NCBI GenBank assembly: GCA_026874595.1
Contig: CM049309.1
Location: 54,596,079 to 54,660,078 of the forward strand
From: Sipunculus nudus
Lineage: Eukaryota; Annelida; Sipuncula; Golfingiida; Sipunculidae
Direction of reading: 5' to 3'
DNA: 64,000 bases
Below, in pieces: positions 12,630 through 24,541 of the stretch. Numbering within the stretch: the stretch's first letter is position 1; each line of letters opens with the position of its first letter. The position numbers and the translations under genes are program-made. The notes beneath the pieces are model-generated. The model saw only the letters and a list, made by a program, of their open reading frames with translations, did no database searches and was not told the DNA's origin.

Positions 12630-12925
12630 TGATATGGTAGATCTGCTTTCTGTGCCGGGCTTATGATAGACAGGTCATGAGTTCGAATCCCGGTCAGACC
12701 CCCACCTTAGGCAAGGTCCCTAACGCAAGTGTGCCTCTGTCCACCCAGCAGTAGAAATGGTTACCAGTAAATACTGGGAAGGTAACCTGCGATGGACTAA
12801 CGTATTAGCGTCCTATCCAGGAGGAGGTTAACTCCTAGTCGCTTCACGCTACCGAACCCGGGATAAGCTCTTGCCTGATGAGCCAGTAGGCCCGGATGTA
12901 AAGGCCCAACAGACTTAAGATGTGC
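12630..12925 (+). repeat. tRNA-derived SINE, Meta-SINE-like
   Basis: A B-box-like GAGTTCGAATCCC lies at 12671-12683. It is followed by a body containing 'cctctgtccacccagcagta', 'gggaaggtaacctgcgatgg', 'gcgtcctatccaggagg' and 'ccgggataagctc'. From memory this body matches the conserved central domain of the Meta-SINE superfamily found in molluscs and other invertebrates. It inserted about 200 bases from the DIRS element. Ends are approximate. Confidence 0.6.
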
Positions 12926-13121
12926 TTTACAAACCTGCAACCTGTTTTGGGCTGTTAAGCAATAACTGAATATAACTCTGGATCCTATTTTCTTGTTTAC
13001 TTCATAAGTGATCAGATACACTTTGTATTTGATACAATTATCCATGCTAATGATATTTGATACACTTATCTGACGCCAGATAGCAGCACTAATACTGCCT
13101 TGCAAAAGTGCATATACCTGT

Positions 13122-13320
13122 TTTTATTACGTAAACATCGATGTGAGTGTTTTCTGTATTAATGAGAATATTTTCTGTAATATTCTCTATTAGTATTCAC
13201 ACGCCAGAAGCTCCACTAACAAAATTTTCCCTGAGTAGGCCTATCATCGCCCACTTCCGCCTCATTCTCGGTATCTAGGTCATGCCTCGCTTTGGTAGAG
13301 CCACATTATTCTTCTGGCGT
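13122..13320 (+). repeat. left inverted terminal repeat of the DIRS element
   Basis: It pairs with the complement of 15967-16145. Shared blocks include 'agtattcacacgccagaag', 'ggcctatcatcgcccacttc' and 'cgctttggtagagccacatt'. The outermost 40 or so bases pair instead with the internal complementary region. Confidence 0.9.
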
Positions 13321-13389
13321 TTTTGCTAGACGGACGTGTCGACGGGCTCCTCCCGTCCGTCCGCTGTTGGTTTTCACTTGCTCGTTGCT

Positions 13390-14300
13390 TCGCTTATTGT
13401 AAGTTCTCCACCACCGTGCCCTCGTGCTTTCCCTTCTTCGCGATCTAGGCTTTCTGGTCAATGTCCAGAAGTCTCATCTGGTCCCTACCCAGACCATTCA
13501 GTTTCTGGGCGTGGTCCCGGGCCGGTCGTGTGTCTCTCCCGCTCGACTTCACGGTCAATCTGCGCCGGCGGATCCGATCCCTTCTGTCGGCTCGTCGCGT
13601 CAGCTCCCATCTGGCGGCTTCCTTACACGGTTCTCTCAACTGGGCGGCCACGTTCGTCCCTATGGGCCGCCTGTTCCTCCGCCCGGTGCAGTCGCTCCTC
13701 CGCTCCGCGCGTCTCCTGGGTTCGGCATCTCAGAGTACGGCGATTCTGCCTGCCCACCAGGCCTGGCGGGCCCTCCGCCCCTGGCTCCGGCTGTCTTTTC
13801 TCCTTCGCGGTATTCCGTTCACGCAGACCGTCGCCTTTACGATCTTTACCGACGCGTCTCGGATGGGCTGGGGTGCCCACCTGGCCGATCTTCGTATTTC
13901 CGGCCTCTGGTCTCCTCGGGAGCGTCTGCTCCATATCAATATTCTGGAGCTCAGAGCAGTCCGTCGTGCGCTCGAACGCTGGTCTCCGCGCTTCCTCGAC
14001 AGTCATGTTCTAGTCATGACAGACAACACGACGGTTCTTGCATATATCAACAGGCAGGGCGGCACTCGGTCACCCACGCTTCTGCGGGAAACTTATCGCC
14101 TGTTCGATCTGTGTATCCCTCTCGGTATTACACTTCAGGCTCGTCATGTCCGCGGCGCCGTGAATGTCCTCGCCGACGCCCTTTCCCGGGATCGCCTCGG
14201 TACCCTTACCGCCGTTTCTCTCCCTCCGCCGGTTCTCCGGGGATCTTCGGCGCTTGGGGGACTCCGGATTTCGACCTGTTCGAATTCCCGAACCCTCCAC
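13390..14300 (+). pseudogene. DIRS reverse transcriptase end plus RNase H, frameshifted
   Basis: The first frame (from about 13424) reads through the RT C-terminal motif 'LGFLVNVQKSHLVPTQTIQF' and then LGVV. The homology then moves to the frame beginning near 13461, starting around 13510-13535 ('RVSLPLDF'), so one frameshift separates RT from RNase H. RNase H keeps all four acidic positions: D in FTDASRMGWG, E in INILELRAV, D in VMTDNTTVLA and D in NVLADALSR. The N-terminal fingers and palm with the catalytic YxDD are absent, so it cannot act alone. Other frames here, on both strands, are shadows of this GC-rich sequence. Confidence 0.85.
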
Positions 14301-14595
14301 CCCTCGTTCCGTCCGGTCCACGGCTACGTCGCCCTCGCGTCCTTCTCCCGGACACGCCCCCGTCCGCCTGGACCGGCCGGTTCTTTTACGGGTTCCCGGC
14401 CCCGGCCCTGATCCCGCGGTTACTCCTGCGTCTCTCGGCGGCACCTCTCACGGACCTCATCCTAATCGTCCCGTTTCATCAAGCGGCTCCGTGGTTTCCT
14501 CGATGTCGTTCGTTTCTCGTCTGTCCGCCCATTCTCCTGCCGCTGTCGGTCGATCTGCCGCTCCGTCCTCGCACTGCTCGGTCTTACCCTCTGAG

Positions 14596-15700
14596 CGTTT
14601 TCTTACTGTCATCCGATCGCTCAAAGATCAGGGGTTTTTAACGCCGGTTGCGGCTCTTGCAGCGGCTCCCCGTCGACGATCTTCCGACCGTGTGTAGGAC
14701 TCCCGCTGGCTCATCTTCTCTCGATGGGCCCGGGAGCGTCGTATAGATCCACTGGATCCGCCGGTCCAGTCGCTCCTTGATTTCCTACTGCATTTATTAC
14801 AGGATAAACGTTTATCCTTCCCTACTATTCGCGGCTATCGCGCGGCTCTTCTTTCCGTGCTTCGCCCCCTCCGTCTGGATTCGGTTCTCCGTCATCCCGT
14901 CGTTTCGGATTTTCTCCAGGGGGTCCGCGCTCGTTCGTTCCGCCTGCGGTACGTAGTTCCTTCTTGGCGCCTTGACGTGGTACTCCGGCACCTCCGCGGC
15001 GCTCCTTATGAGCCGCTCCGCTCCACGCACCTGCTCCATCTGTCGCGTAAGACGGCCTTCCTCCTGGCGCTCGCCACTGCTGGCCGTCGAGCTGAGCTTC
15101 ATGCTCTCATGGCCGATCCTAAATTTTCTCAAATTGCGGCTGACGGTTCATCCGCGGACTTTCACTTTCCTCCGGACTTTTATCGTAAATCGCAGTCTTA
15201 CGATGACCCCGCAATTTCATGGCACGTTCCTGCCCTGCCTAACGGCCGGTACCGGTTCGGCGCCACGAATTGCCCCATCCGGGCCTTACGATACTATCTT
15301 AAGGCTACAAAATCTCTCCGGGGGGGGGGGGGGGGCGTAAGAAACTTATTTCTTCAAAATTGGGTGCAGCCGATAAAGAAATAAGTCCTATTACTATCAG
15401 TAACGGGATAAAGGCTGCTATCATCGCCGCCCATGACTCTTTACGTCCGGCTGAACTACAGTCCTTCCATGTCACGGCTCATGAGGTCAGGGCTATCGCC
15501 TCATCCTTCGCTCACCTTTCGGGCATGTCTCCTGCCGCGCTGGTCAAAATGGGTATCTGGAAGTCCCCTTCCACGTTTACTCAATTTTACCTCAAGGACG
15601 TACGCCTGCAAGACTCCGGCCTATATGCCATGGGTCCCGTGGTTGCCGCAGGCACTATTGTTAACGTTACCAGCACAGCTTCCTCGACGTCTACTCTCGT
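14596..15700 (+). pseudogene. DIRS tyrosine recombinase, stop and frameshift
   Basis: The homologous frame starts near 14600 (SERFLTVIRSLKDQGF). It meets an in-frame TAG at 14695-14697 and continues through 'TIRGYRAALLSVL'. The catalytic residues of the tyrosine recombinase family are visible: R in ATAGRRAEL, the HxxR motif in HEVRAIASS, W in MGIWKSPST and the nucleophile Y in FTQFYLKDV. A run of 16 G at 15320-15335 lies in the linker before the second half, and the frame after it differs from the frame before it. The family product would integrate the circular DNA copy. This copy is inactive unless the stop and run are sequencing errors. Confidence 0.85.
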
Positions 15701-15824
15701 TCGGCCCGCTACCTGCCTGCAGACGTCGTCTTCTGCTGTGGTTTCTACTACTTGCTGACCGCATTATCTTCATCCTCGTCGTTCCAGGTCAGTATCTCCC
15801 TCCCTATGGTTTATCTGTTTCTTT

Positions 15825-15934
15825 TCATTAATACAGAAAACGCTCACATCGATGTTTACGTAATAAAACCCCCCATTCCCTTCCCCGTGAATGGTGGTTT
15901 TGTTAGTAAACGGATGTCAGCTTTTCTGTATTAC
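15825..15934 (+). repeat. internal complementary region of the DIRS element
   Basis: 15825-15870 is the reverse complement of the left end (13122-13165). 15870-15934 is the reverse complement of the right end (about 16126-16188). The two halves meet with the tips of the element side by side, as expected for a template that joins both ends during circle formation in DIRS elements. Confidence 0.85.
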
Positions 15935-15966
15935 AATCATCTGTCCCTCCCCCGATACTTCCTACT

Positions 15967-16188
15967 TCGCCCTCGAATAATGTGGCTCTACCAAAGCGAG
16001 GCATGACCTAGATACCGAGAATGAGGCGGAAGTGGGCGATGATAGGCCTCTCAGGGAAAATTTTGTAAGTGGAGCTTCTGGCGTGTGAATACTAACAGAG
16101 AATATTACAGAGAATATTCTCATTAATACAGAAAAGCTCACATCCGTTCACTAACAAAACCACCATTCACGGGGAGGGGAATGGGGGG
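15967..16188 (+). repeat. right inverted terminal repeat of the DIRS element
   Basis: Complement of the left terminal repeat. It runs from 'cgaataatgtggctctacc' outward to the G-rich tip at 16171-16188, which also matches the second half of the internal complementary region. Confidence 0.88.
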
Positions 16189-17066
16189 ATTTCTAAATAT
16201 GTCCTATATAAGTGTGATTGTTAAAGAGTTATTGCTCTCCTTTATACGTTACTTTGCTGCTTACATATACTCGTGTATGTTTGTCTTACACACATATATA
16301 CAAACTGTTATTTATTTTATTTTATTATCTATTTATAAACTATCTTTTTTTGGAACAATTAGTTACTTCGATGGTATTTTAATTTCATTTATAATGTGTA
16401 TCACCAAGGTTTAGCACCACAAACTGTCATGTAAAGTAATGTAATGTTGACCTTATGGTTCTATGGGTCGGAGGCCTTTACACTTGAATATATATTATTA
16501 TTATGATTATATTATTATCATTGTCATTGTATTGTTCCATGCACCCTTCGGCTAGAGGTCGCTTTTATTCAGAACGAACTCCGTATTTTTGTGAGGCCGA
16601 TTTGTGCAGTGTGTGTATTGTTCCTGTGCTCCAGGAACGTCTGTTGTGGGGACGGCAACCCGCTTCCTTCGATAACGTTACCATTATACGCCAGCTTGTT
16701 CGAGTGTATGGTTAATCTCTATGTGTGTCGCCAATAAACAATGTGAGCAGTATCTTACGAGTTACAGAGCAGAAAACCTCAACCAAATGTTTTAGTATAT
16801 TTATTCTATGTTACCACATAAAGGATATATAAATTATACAATATATATATGTGTGTGTGTGTGTGTTAATCGGTGGTAAAAACAATGGAAACAACATACA
16901 AATACAGAAAGTACAAGTACAAAAGCACCTGTATTGAATTAACACGCATTCCAAGGTTTATATATTATGATCATGATAACATTGTGCATAAATGACGAGC
17001 TAAAATGATGACGAGATTGTCTGGTAGAAAAGGGGGACCCGCATCCATTGCCGTTGAGAACATTGT
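16189..17066. other. thioredoxin 3' flank and unassigned DNA
   Basis: On the minus strand AATAAA at 16805-16800, 262 bases past the thioredoxin stop, is a possible polyadenylation signal. A less AT-rich stretch at about 16540-16740, ending in an AATAAA on the plus strand, resembles a repeat end, but I cannot assign it. A short (TG)n tract is at 16850-16866. Confidence 0.3.
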
Positions 17067-17141
17067 CTAATCGTCGTCTCGACTGAATTCCTTGAACAAT
17101 GATTCCAATTTTGCTGAATCCGTCCCAACCAGGCGCTTAAT
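17067..17141 (-). CDS. TXN: thioredoxin exon 5 and stop
   Basis: Twenty-four codons after the acceptor CCCTTAACAG, ending in TAG. It encodes the final strand and helix, including VGTDSAKLESLFKEF. Confidence 0.9.
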   Translation of the reverse strand: MKRLVGTDSAKLESLFKEFSRDDD

Positions 17142-20100
17142 CTGTTAAGGGAAAATTGAGGTTACATTTAAAGACGTTTAATCGTCATCATAGATAATAA
17201 AAACAAACTGTGGAATCCATAAGCAAAACTGCAGGTTCAGTTACCAACAAGGTGGAAAACCACAATAAAGGAGAGGAAACACATTAAGAATTTGACATCA
17301 AAAGAGGAAATCAGTGGTGACACATAAAGGTTCAAAAGGTTTAAAAGTGTTCAAACGTAACTGGATTCTTTATACTGTTTGAGCGTGATTTATGTTATTG
17401 ATACTGAAATTTATATTTTGTAAAAATCAGTTTAAGAGATATTACAACATTTACGGGTTATTATTTTTTTTATTTAAAATAAACACATTATCATGACTGG
17501 CTATAGCTATCCTGGTGATATTAATAGGTCTTACAATAATCTTCTTTCCCAAATACTTACTGACCCTTATTAATATATATGCGTTTTCTTGCTAACCCTG
17601 TAGAGAAATAAGTTACCTGAAAAGTATTTAAAGTGAAAAGTGCTCGAATATTAGTATTTTGGACAGAACAGGATGGGACCTTATTTACGAACCACTCAGA
17701 TATATATTTATATAGACCCGTTGATTGCAGACCTCTGTGCCGTGAAGAAAAAATTGTAGAGCTCCATAAATCCGCTTTAGAGGTATAATGGATGCGAATA
17801 AGCAGGCGCTACTGATTTACGGCCAGTATTGGATTAACAGTGCGTTCATAATACCACAACAAATATTTCAGGAGTTACCATATTTCTCACTGCTAAGATC
17901 ATATCGCAGCTATGATTTTATATTTTAATAAACAGTATAACTGTACCAGGAAACTTTATCGCTTTGGTATCATATTGTATATGCAATTGGAAATCTATTG
18001 TTATGTACGTACTGTAGAACTGGATTAGATAATTGTTTCCTCCGAAAATACCCGTGTCCCTTATATATATTTTCCTGTTAAGTTAATCAGTATAATTTGT
18101 GGATAGGCAATGTTCAAATGTTTAAAACGATTAACGTATAAGTAATTAATTATATTATGTATACTGTATTTTTGCTGTATAATGTATATGACTGATATTA
18201 CCATGGTGGGAAACTGTTCAATGAGAAGCATTAGGAGATAACATACACACCTTTACCCCTCTCTGGAATACAACGAAGGTCGGGGTGGACCACACGGCGT
18301 ATTCCCTGGAAATGCCCTGAAAAAGCACACTGTTGAATACAATCAAAGCATAATATGCTCAATTATGTTATCTTATATCCTACATGGTGGTGATTAAATA
18401 TGTGACTGGGTCGTTAGATAAATTTTATACCCAGTTCCAATTTTCTAGATGTCGTCATGCTGATATACTATAGTTTGCATGGTCATGATTTCATGACGTC
18501 GTTATACTTTATGTGCGACATTTACTCTTTTTTGTCCCCCTGTCTGTCTCTCTTTCCCTCTGCCTGTCTCTCTGTCTGTCCGTCCGTCAGCTTTCCGTTT
18601 CCGTGCGATGAATTTATTAAATATTATCCGATTTCATTCAAATTTAGGTCAGGGACTGCTCTCATAGCATACCTTGGTTGGGTTTTGATTTTAAGTGTAT
18701 GTCTGAAAATCTATCCACTTCAGCTCCAAACAAAAATATTATATTATAAATCATAACATGTTGAGACATCTTCAGGGCACCATGAAAACAAAACACAGCC
18801 ACTATGACATGTGGAGACATTTTTAGGAAAACATAAAAAACTGAAATATATTGATCAGGTAAGCATAAAAGACAACAAGGGGCAGAAGCGGAGGATTTAA
18901 TTTCCGCGAATTAGCTTGTTAGATTTAATTTCGACACTCCACGGCACTAAATATGATAATTTATATCAAGATAATATATAAGCAGTGCAATTTGTCTTAT
19001 TTTTCATAGTTTTACACACTGTCCAGTGACATTACCCAACAACTGAATATATATTGAGGCAATTTTTTGTACAACAAAGCTCTATGTAACAGCTATATTG
19101 TTGTGCAGAGTTGACCAATTTACTTATGACGACAGAATAAACGGAAAAACATTTTTGAAACTATTTTTAGTAGGTTTATAAATAATGGCCAGTCTATATA
19201 CATGTAGTAATCAATAAAAAAAAACTCCTATGCAGCACTCTGACGATGGAACCATATGGAGCGCACCGGTCTTTAAAGTTTCAAAGATGATGTCAGTATT
19301 GTGCATGCACATTGCACCTAATGCATGTATCTGAGCGGCTATTTACGTCGTTATTTTATATGACGGTTATTTTTGTTCAAATCTGATGTCTGCCGGTTAA
19401 TAAATCATTTTGTCTGGTTTGTGTTGAGTAATGTCTGTCTACATATGACCTACCTCTAGTTCGTCCACATCGATGCGGATACCATCAATACTCCGATACC
19501 GCTCCGCGATTTCCTGTATAAAACCAGCACAAAAAGAACACATAAATGGTCTAGATATTTTACCAAATGGACAAGTGCTGGAAATTTTCGCAATTTTGGC
19601 TAAGTGTAAGATTTAAGCATATTACATATGTCGTTCATAACAGGTCATAACAGGTAATACTTAAAAACAATTTAATTCTTCAGTGATCAGAGCAATAAAA
19701 ATATAAGAAGAATATTATAAAAGAAATTAATTTAAATGAGGCTTGAGGAGAATGATTTTTAAATATTAAAAAACAATAAAAAATATGCAAACGGTGCCAT
19801 TGGTAAGCTAGCATTCCATGTATGCGTATGTAGTATAAATGCGTATGAGGCCCTTATGTTTATTCAGATAGAAAACGGATGCCCGCGATTCCATACGTAT
19901 GCGTTTGCCGTACGTTGCAGCAAAATTCGGCACATTGTAAAGCGCTACATGAGTAGAGAAGTGACATCTAGAAGAGGAATACCCATTAATGGAATTTTTC
20001 CTTGAGATTATGTGTCTGATCTTCATCTGCATATACATACGTATACTGCATGTGCATGTACGGAATGCCACATGCACGAGCTAAAACCGCAATGAGGAAA

Positions 20101-23100
20101 ACTAACCTTGAATTTTGGACAAATGACCCTGCAGGGGGCGCACCAATCCGCGTAGAAATCTATGATCACAACTTTTTCTCCCTTGAGTGCTTCATGGAAC
20201 TGCGTCTACAGCGATGATAAAACAGGGCGAAAATAATGTTACTGTTCTCTTTTTAAAACTCTCAGTTAACATTTTTAGCTGGAAATGGCTTATATCCACA
20301 AACTTTTTTCTTAGCACACTGTCTATATCAACAAAGGGAGTAGTTTGAACTTTCTGTTCAAGGTTGTTTTAATTTGTATTCACATTTCTGTGCTCATCAA
20401 CCTGTATAAAGTAATAATGTAAAAATATATCAGGTTTAGGAGCACTGTTATTCGCTCTTTTCGCACATACACGTTCTAGCCACCACGATCACCACGTTCT
20501 CGGGAAACGTGGTGGTCGCGGTGTTGAACGTACAATGGTCTCCAGAGGTCGTCGTAAAGTCGCCATGATCGCCAACCCTCTACGACAAAGTTTTCCTGTA
20601 AAACTTGAGCGCGGTCGATCGCGGCAGACGTGCCGAAACATACTTCAGAACGTATGGAACGTACAAAAAACTTAGTGGACGTACAAAGGACGTACGAAGG
20701 ACGTACATAGAACGCGGGTGGTCGCCACCATTCCTTGACTGCGTTCTCGGCGACTGTTGTACGTCATCACTACGTTCATTGTGCGCTCTTACTTCGTCCT
20801 CAGCACGTCCTCGGCGTGTTGCATACGTTCTCTTTACGTCTAGGAAGTTCCAAGTAGGTTCTCTTCACTTTCTGTGTACGTTCATGGCGTCTGTTGTACG
20901 TTTTCAGCACGTTCTTGCAACGTCTTCTCGACTTCCTCAGTGCGTCTTATTTTTAAATAAATCTTATGTTGTATTTAAATAAATAGTTGTAAAAAACTAA
21001 AGCCTAAATATCGAAACCTAACAAATAAATCATAAACGTGATCTAATTCCGTATTCCCTAATACCCGTAAATTTTATAGTTTATTGTGGTTTAGAACAAA
21101 ATAATAAATATTAATATAAATATACTATTTTCTTTCTTTCTTTTTTCAGATGGTTAAACGCTATACATCACTCTCATTGGTGTGACATTTGCCAGATAAA
21201 GGAAAAAATTTTAAAATAACATAAGAGATATAAGCATAACATAGAGAACATGAATCAATAAGATAAATTGGCATGTTTTTATTAGTAACTGTGAGCAATT
21301 ACATTTTCGTATTATTAGAGCGGTAGCTAATGTATTATTTTCTTTTTTACCAATAAGGTATTCTATTCCTGTACCAACTGTTGGACTATTGGGTGTATGG
21401 AGAAATAAATTTGTAATTTTTATATTTAATATTTACTTTTTCTGACTACATTTTTAGACTATGGGACAAGGCATATGATTAAGTAATAATATCTATTTAA
21501 AAGGCAAATGCACAATTACTTTTAATAATGATATGTCACAAAAGTATTTACATTTTACACAACTTCCAATTTTTGCATACATTACAGTTTTACAAAACCT
21601 CAATTCAACATAACAACAATTATTATTGTTAGTGTCTCTGGCTATGAACTGAAATGTAGCTTTAAAAAATGCGATCGTTCTGGAAAAACACTTGCAGTCT
21701 GCCATGGCACAGCTCCTACAGGGTGCGAGTAATACCTTAATAAGTAATCCCGCAATTGTTGCACTCTTACCACGGCCTGGCTGAAAGTTTACATTTAAGT
21801 TTTGTCCTTGAGCCAGGAACCAGGTATACGCTGTAGGTCCTCGCTGCGTAAGAGAGCATTTTGCAGAGCAGGATAGCGTGTCCGCATTATATTGTGCAGG
21901 CATTCACAAGCCAGAGTTATGCTTTCCACATTCTTTGGAGACAGTTTCAGAGTAGTCAACATACAGGCAAATCGCTGCGCTAATATTCCAAAGGCGTTCT
22001 CAACCACTGTCCCGGCTCTAAAAAGCCTGTAATCAAATAACCGCTCTTCATCTGTTAGATTTCGTCGACTGTAGGGCTTCATAAGCCAGGTCCTCAAGGG
22101 GAAAGCATTATCTTTGATAATAAAATATTAATATAGGGTAGATCCTCCTTATCTTCTTGAAGGGGTGTGGGTGGAGGGAAAACAATATTACCATCCTCTT
22201 TTGTCGTCTTGAGTTCGCAGGTCCCTAATATCTTACTATCCAAACATGATCAATTAGCACCGACAACCATCCAAATGGATTTGTAGTCCGCATCAACAAG
22301 GACCATCAAAACAATGGGATTGAAGCCCTTATAGTTGTAAAATGTTGATCCGCCTCTCGAAGGACAACTTATTGCGACATATTTGCCGTCTATAGCTCCA
22401 AGGCAGTGGTGAAAAATCATTCTTCTGGAGAAAATTTCAGCAATGTCCAGCCAACCCTGGATAGTGGTAGGTATGGCGAGGACTTCATCAGCATATTCCG
22501 AAATAATTGCTTCACACACCTCCGGTATGAACAGAGCAAGGGTGTTGTGCGCCACTCGGAAGTTGAAAATCATGGACTTGTGCAGCCAGAAGCCAAGAAC
22601 CTGAGGGTGCAGGTAAGCTTCACGCCTTGAGGCAGTGCTTTCCTCCAGAAGGTGTCTTGACGTTGAATGCGTAGACCAACTCTTTCCAACAGTTCATAGA
22701 ACATTTGCGACTCGAGGCGAAGAAAGGTCTGGAAGCTGGCGTGGTCAGCAATCTCCAACTCCATCATCAGCTGCTCGTACTGGCCGAAGAGTATTCTGGT
22801 TTGCAGCCAAGGCCTGAGCCACCACTCGCACCGTTTCCCGTCGTCCCGCATCTCCTCCGCCAAAACAGCCAAGGCGAGGTCTTCTGTAGCAATCAAATCA
22901 TTCAGTATGGCAACATTTATTGACACCAACTTGTGTCTTGCAATAGCTGGTATGATGTTCACTCATTGGAAGTCAGAATGGAAAATAAATTTACTCAAAA
23001 CATCCGGGGTTTATATAAACCAGGTACTCGAGAGTCGTACAAAGACGAAAAAAAAAAATAAAAACGCACTGAGCGTCCTACGATCGCGAAACAGCGTAAA

Positions 23101-24485
23101 ATGATCGCAGTAAGCGCAATAACAACGTATGAATTTCGTACAGGGGGCGTTGTGGACATACTAAAAGCGTACGAGGATCGCACGTTTTTGTTGGCGATCC
23201 AGTCGTCCTGGACGTAATGACAACGTACAATGGACGAACAATGAGCGTACGTCGGCGGCGACCATTTCCAACCTCCACGACCACCCACGTTCTCCGAGAA
23301 CGTGGCGAAACGGGGCCAGACGTACGATCAAACGTGAATGTGTGAAAGGGGCATACGGCTGAAGAGAATGTTAAGCAAGTGAAGGCTGCGATGCCCAAGT
23401 ATAGTTATCTAAATATGAATCATACAGAGGAGAAATATACAAGGAGAACAGCTAAATGGCAAGCAGTAAATATACAATGAATCCAGATGAAGTCAGAAAG
23501 CATCGAACACATGCTTTTAGTTATATTCACGTGTTTGTAAAATGTACGGGGCCCGCCATAATGGCCATGACCAACATGGAAATCTTGCGGCATATCAAAA
23601 GAACCAGAGGCCTGCAAATGACAAATGATGGTGTTGCTTAACGTGCTCTTACTGATATCAGCTAAAGTGCGAAATCTACCACCTCTTGCCACATGGACAT
23701 GTGTACCGTATTTACAACAGCTTGTTTACCTAGCCCATGCGTCTGTCACAGGGACATTATAAGAACTTTTGAAGGAATGAATCACATTTCATAAAAATTA
23801 TATCCAATGTAAGCCAGAAATCACATAAATTCTACAAAAAAGTTAGATGAATACTAGTAGCTGGTTTAAGAACAGCACACTTTGGACGAATGATGCGAGT
23901 CGGTCTGACCACCTTTCATAGCCTGACAAAATTATCCCTATAAATGGCCCACGCCAAGTTCGGTCCTGTATCAGGTGAACAAAGACCACTGGATCGATGA
24001 ACTTCCCTGTCTCTTAACCAAAAATTCTATTTGTATTTAAAGATCGTTAAATCCCGTCAGTTAAGAAAATCAGTCATGCCATGATAACAATATGCGATAT
24101 GAACGGCGCAGACGTACACATAGACACTTGATAATATCACCCGGCTGTACTAACTCAAGTATAGGGTTATACGAACACCATTGAACGTACATATACTATG
24201 CATGGGGTATCTGTATTTAATACATTGAACATACCATTACACGAACCAAAGCCCAGGGTCATGGACCGTGCATAATTTCAGTTATACCTCTTCTTCATAT
24301 AGTAATACCTATTTGTTAGTTGTCATATTGAACTGAGGGGAATGTATACACATTTATGGCCAACCCGTTGACTGTACAGAATTCTTTTGTAAGCTAAATT
24401 GCAAAATACATGCTGATATCATGATGCCTGATTGGGAAAACTTTAAATCATCTTTTAGACTTCATAAATGTTGCGACAGTGCAAG

Positions 24486-24541
<56 letters not shown>

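Larger units (their letters stand above)
13122..16188 (+). mobile_element. DIRS-type tyrosine-recombinase retrotransposon, shortened
   Basis: The termini are inverted repeats: 13122-13320 matches the complement of about 15967-16145 at high identity, including the block 'ggtatctaggtcatgcctcg'. At 15825-15934 is an internal complementary region. Its first half is the reverse of the left tip (TTTTATTACGTAAACATCG) and its second half the reverse of the right tip (ending GGGAATGGGGGG). This is the diagnostic DIRS arrangement, used to make a circular DNA intermediate. Coding remnants run in order: the end of reverse transcriptase, RNase H, then tyrosine recombinase. At about 3.07 kb it lacks gag and most of RT, so an internal deletion near 13.3-13.4 kb is likely. 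It is GC-rich in an AT-rich setting. Confidence 0.9.

Noticed and set aside
13336-14697. Several long overlapping open frames on both strands at 13.3-14.7 kb
   Set aside because: They are shadows of the GC-rich DIRS coding region. Only the frames matching RT/RNase H and recombinase motifs were kept.
16540-16740. A solo LTR next to the DIRS element
   Set aside because: An AATAAA and less AT-rich sequence suggest one, but I found no matching TG..CA ends or target duplication.
20605-20982. Plus-strand open frame of 125 codons inside the Harbinger element, possibly the Myb-like partner protein
   Set aside because: It lies in the subterminal repeat zone, is built from repeated acgtac-type words and has no tryptophan-rich Myb pattern.
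21493-21903. Minus-strand open frame of 136 codons overlapping the transposase end
   Set aside because: It is a different frame from the catalytic-E segment and shows no domain; a shadow.
22406-22923. Plus-strand frames opposite the transposase
   Set aside because: Antisense shadows of the transposase coding strand.
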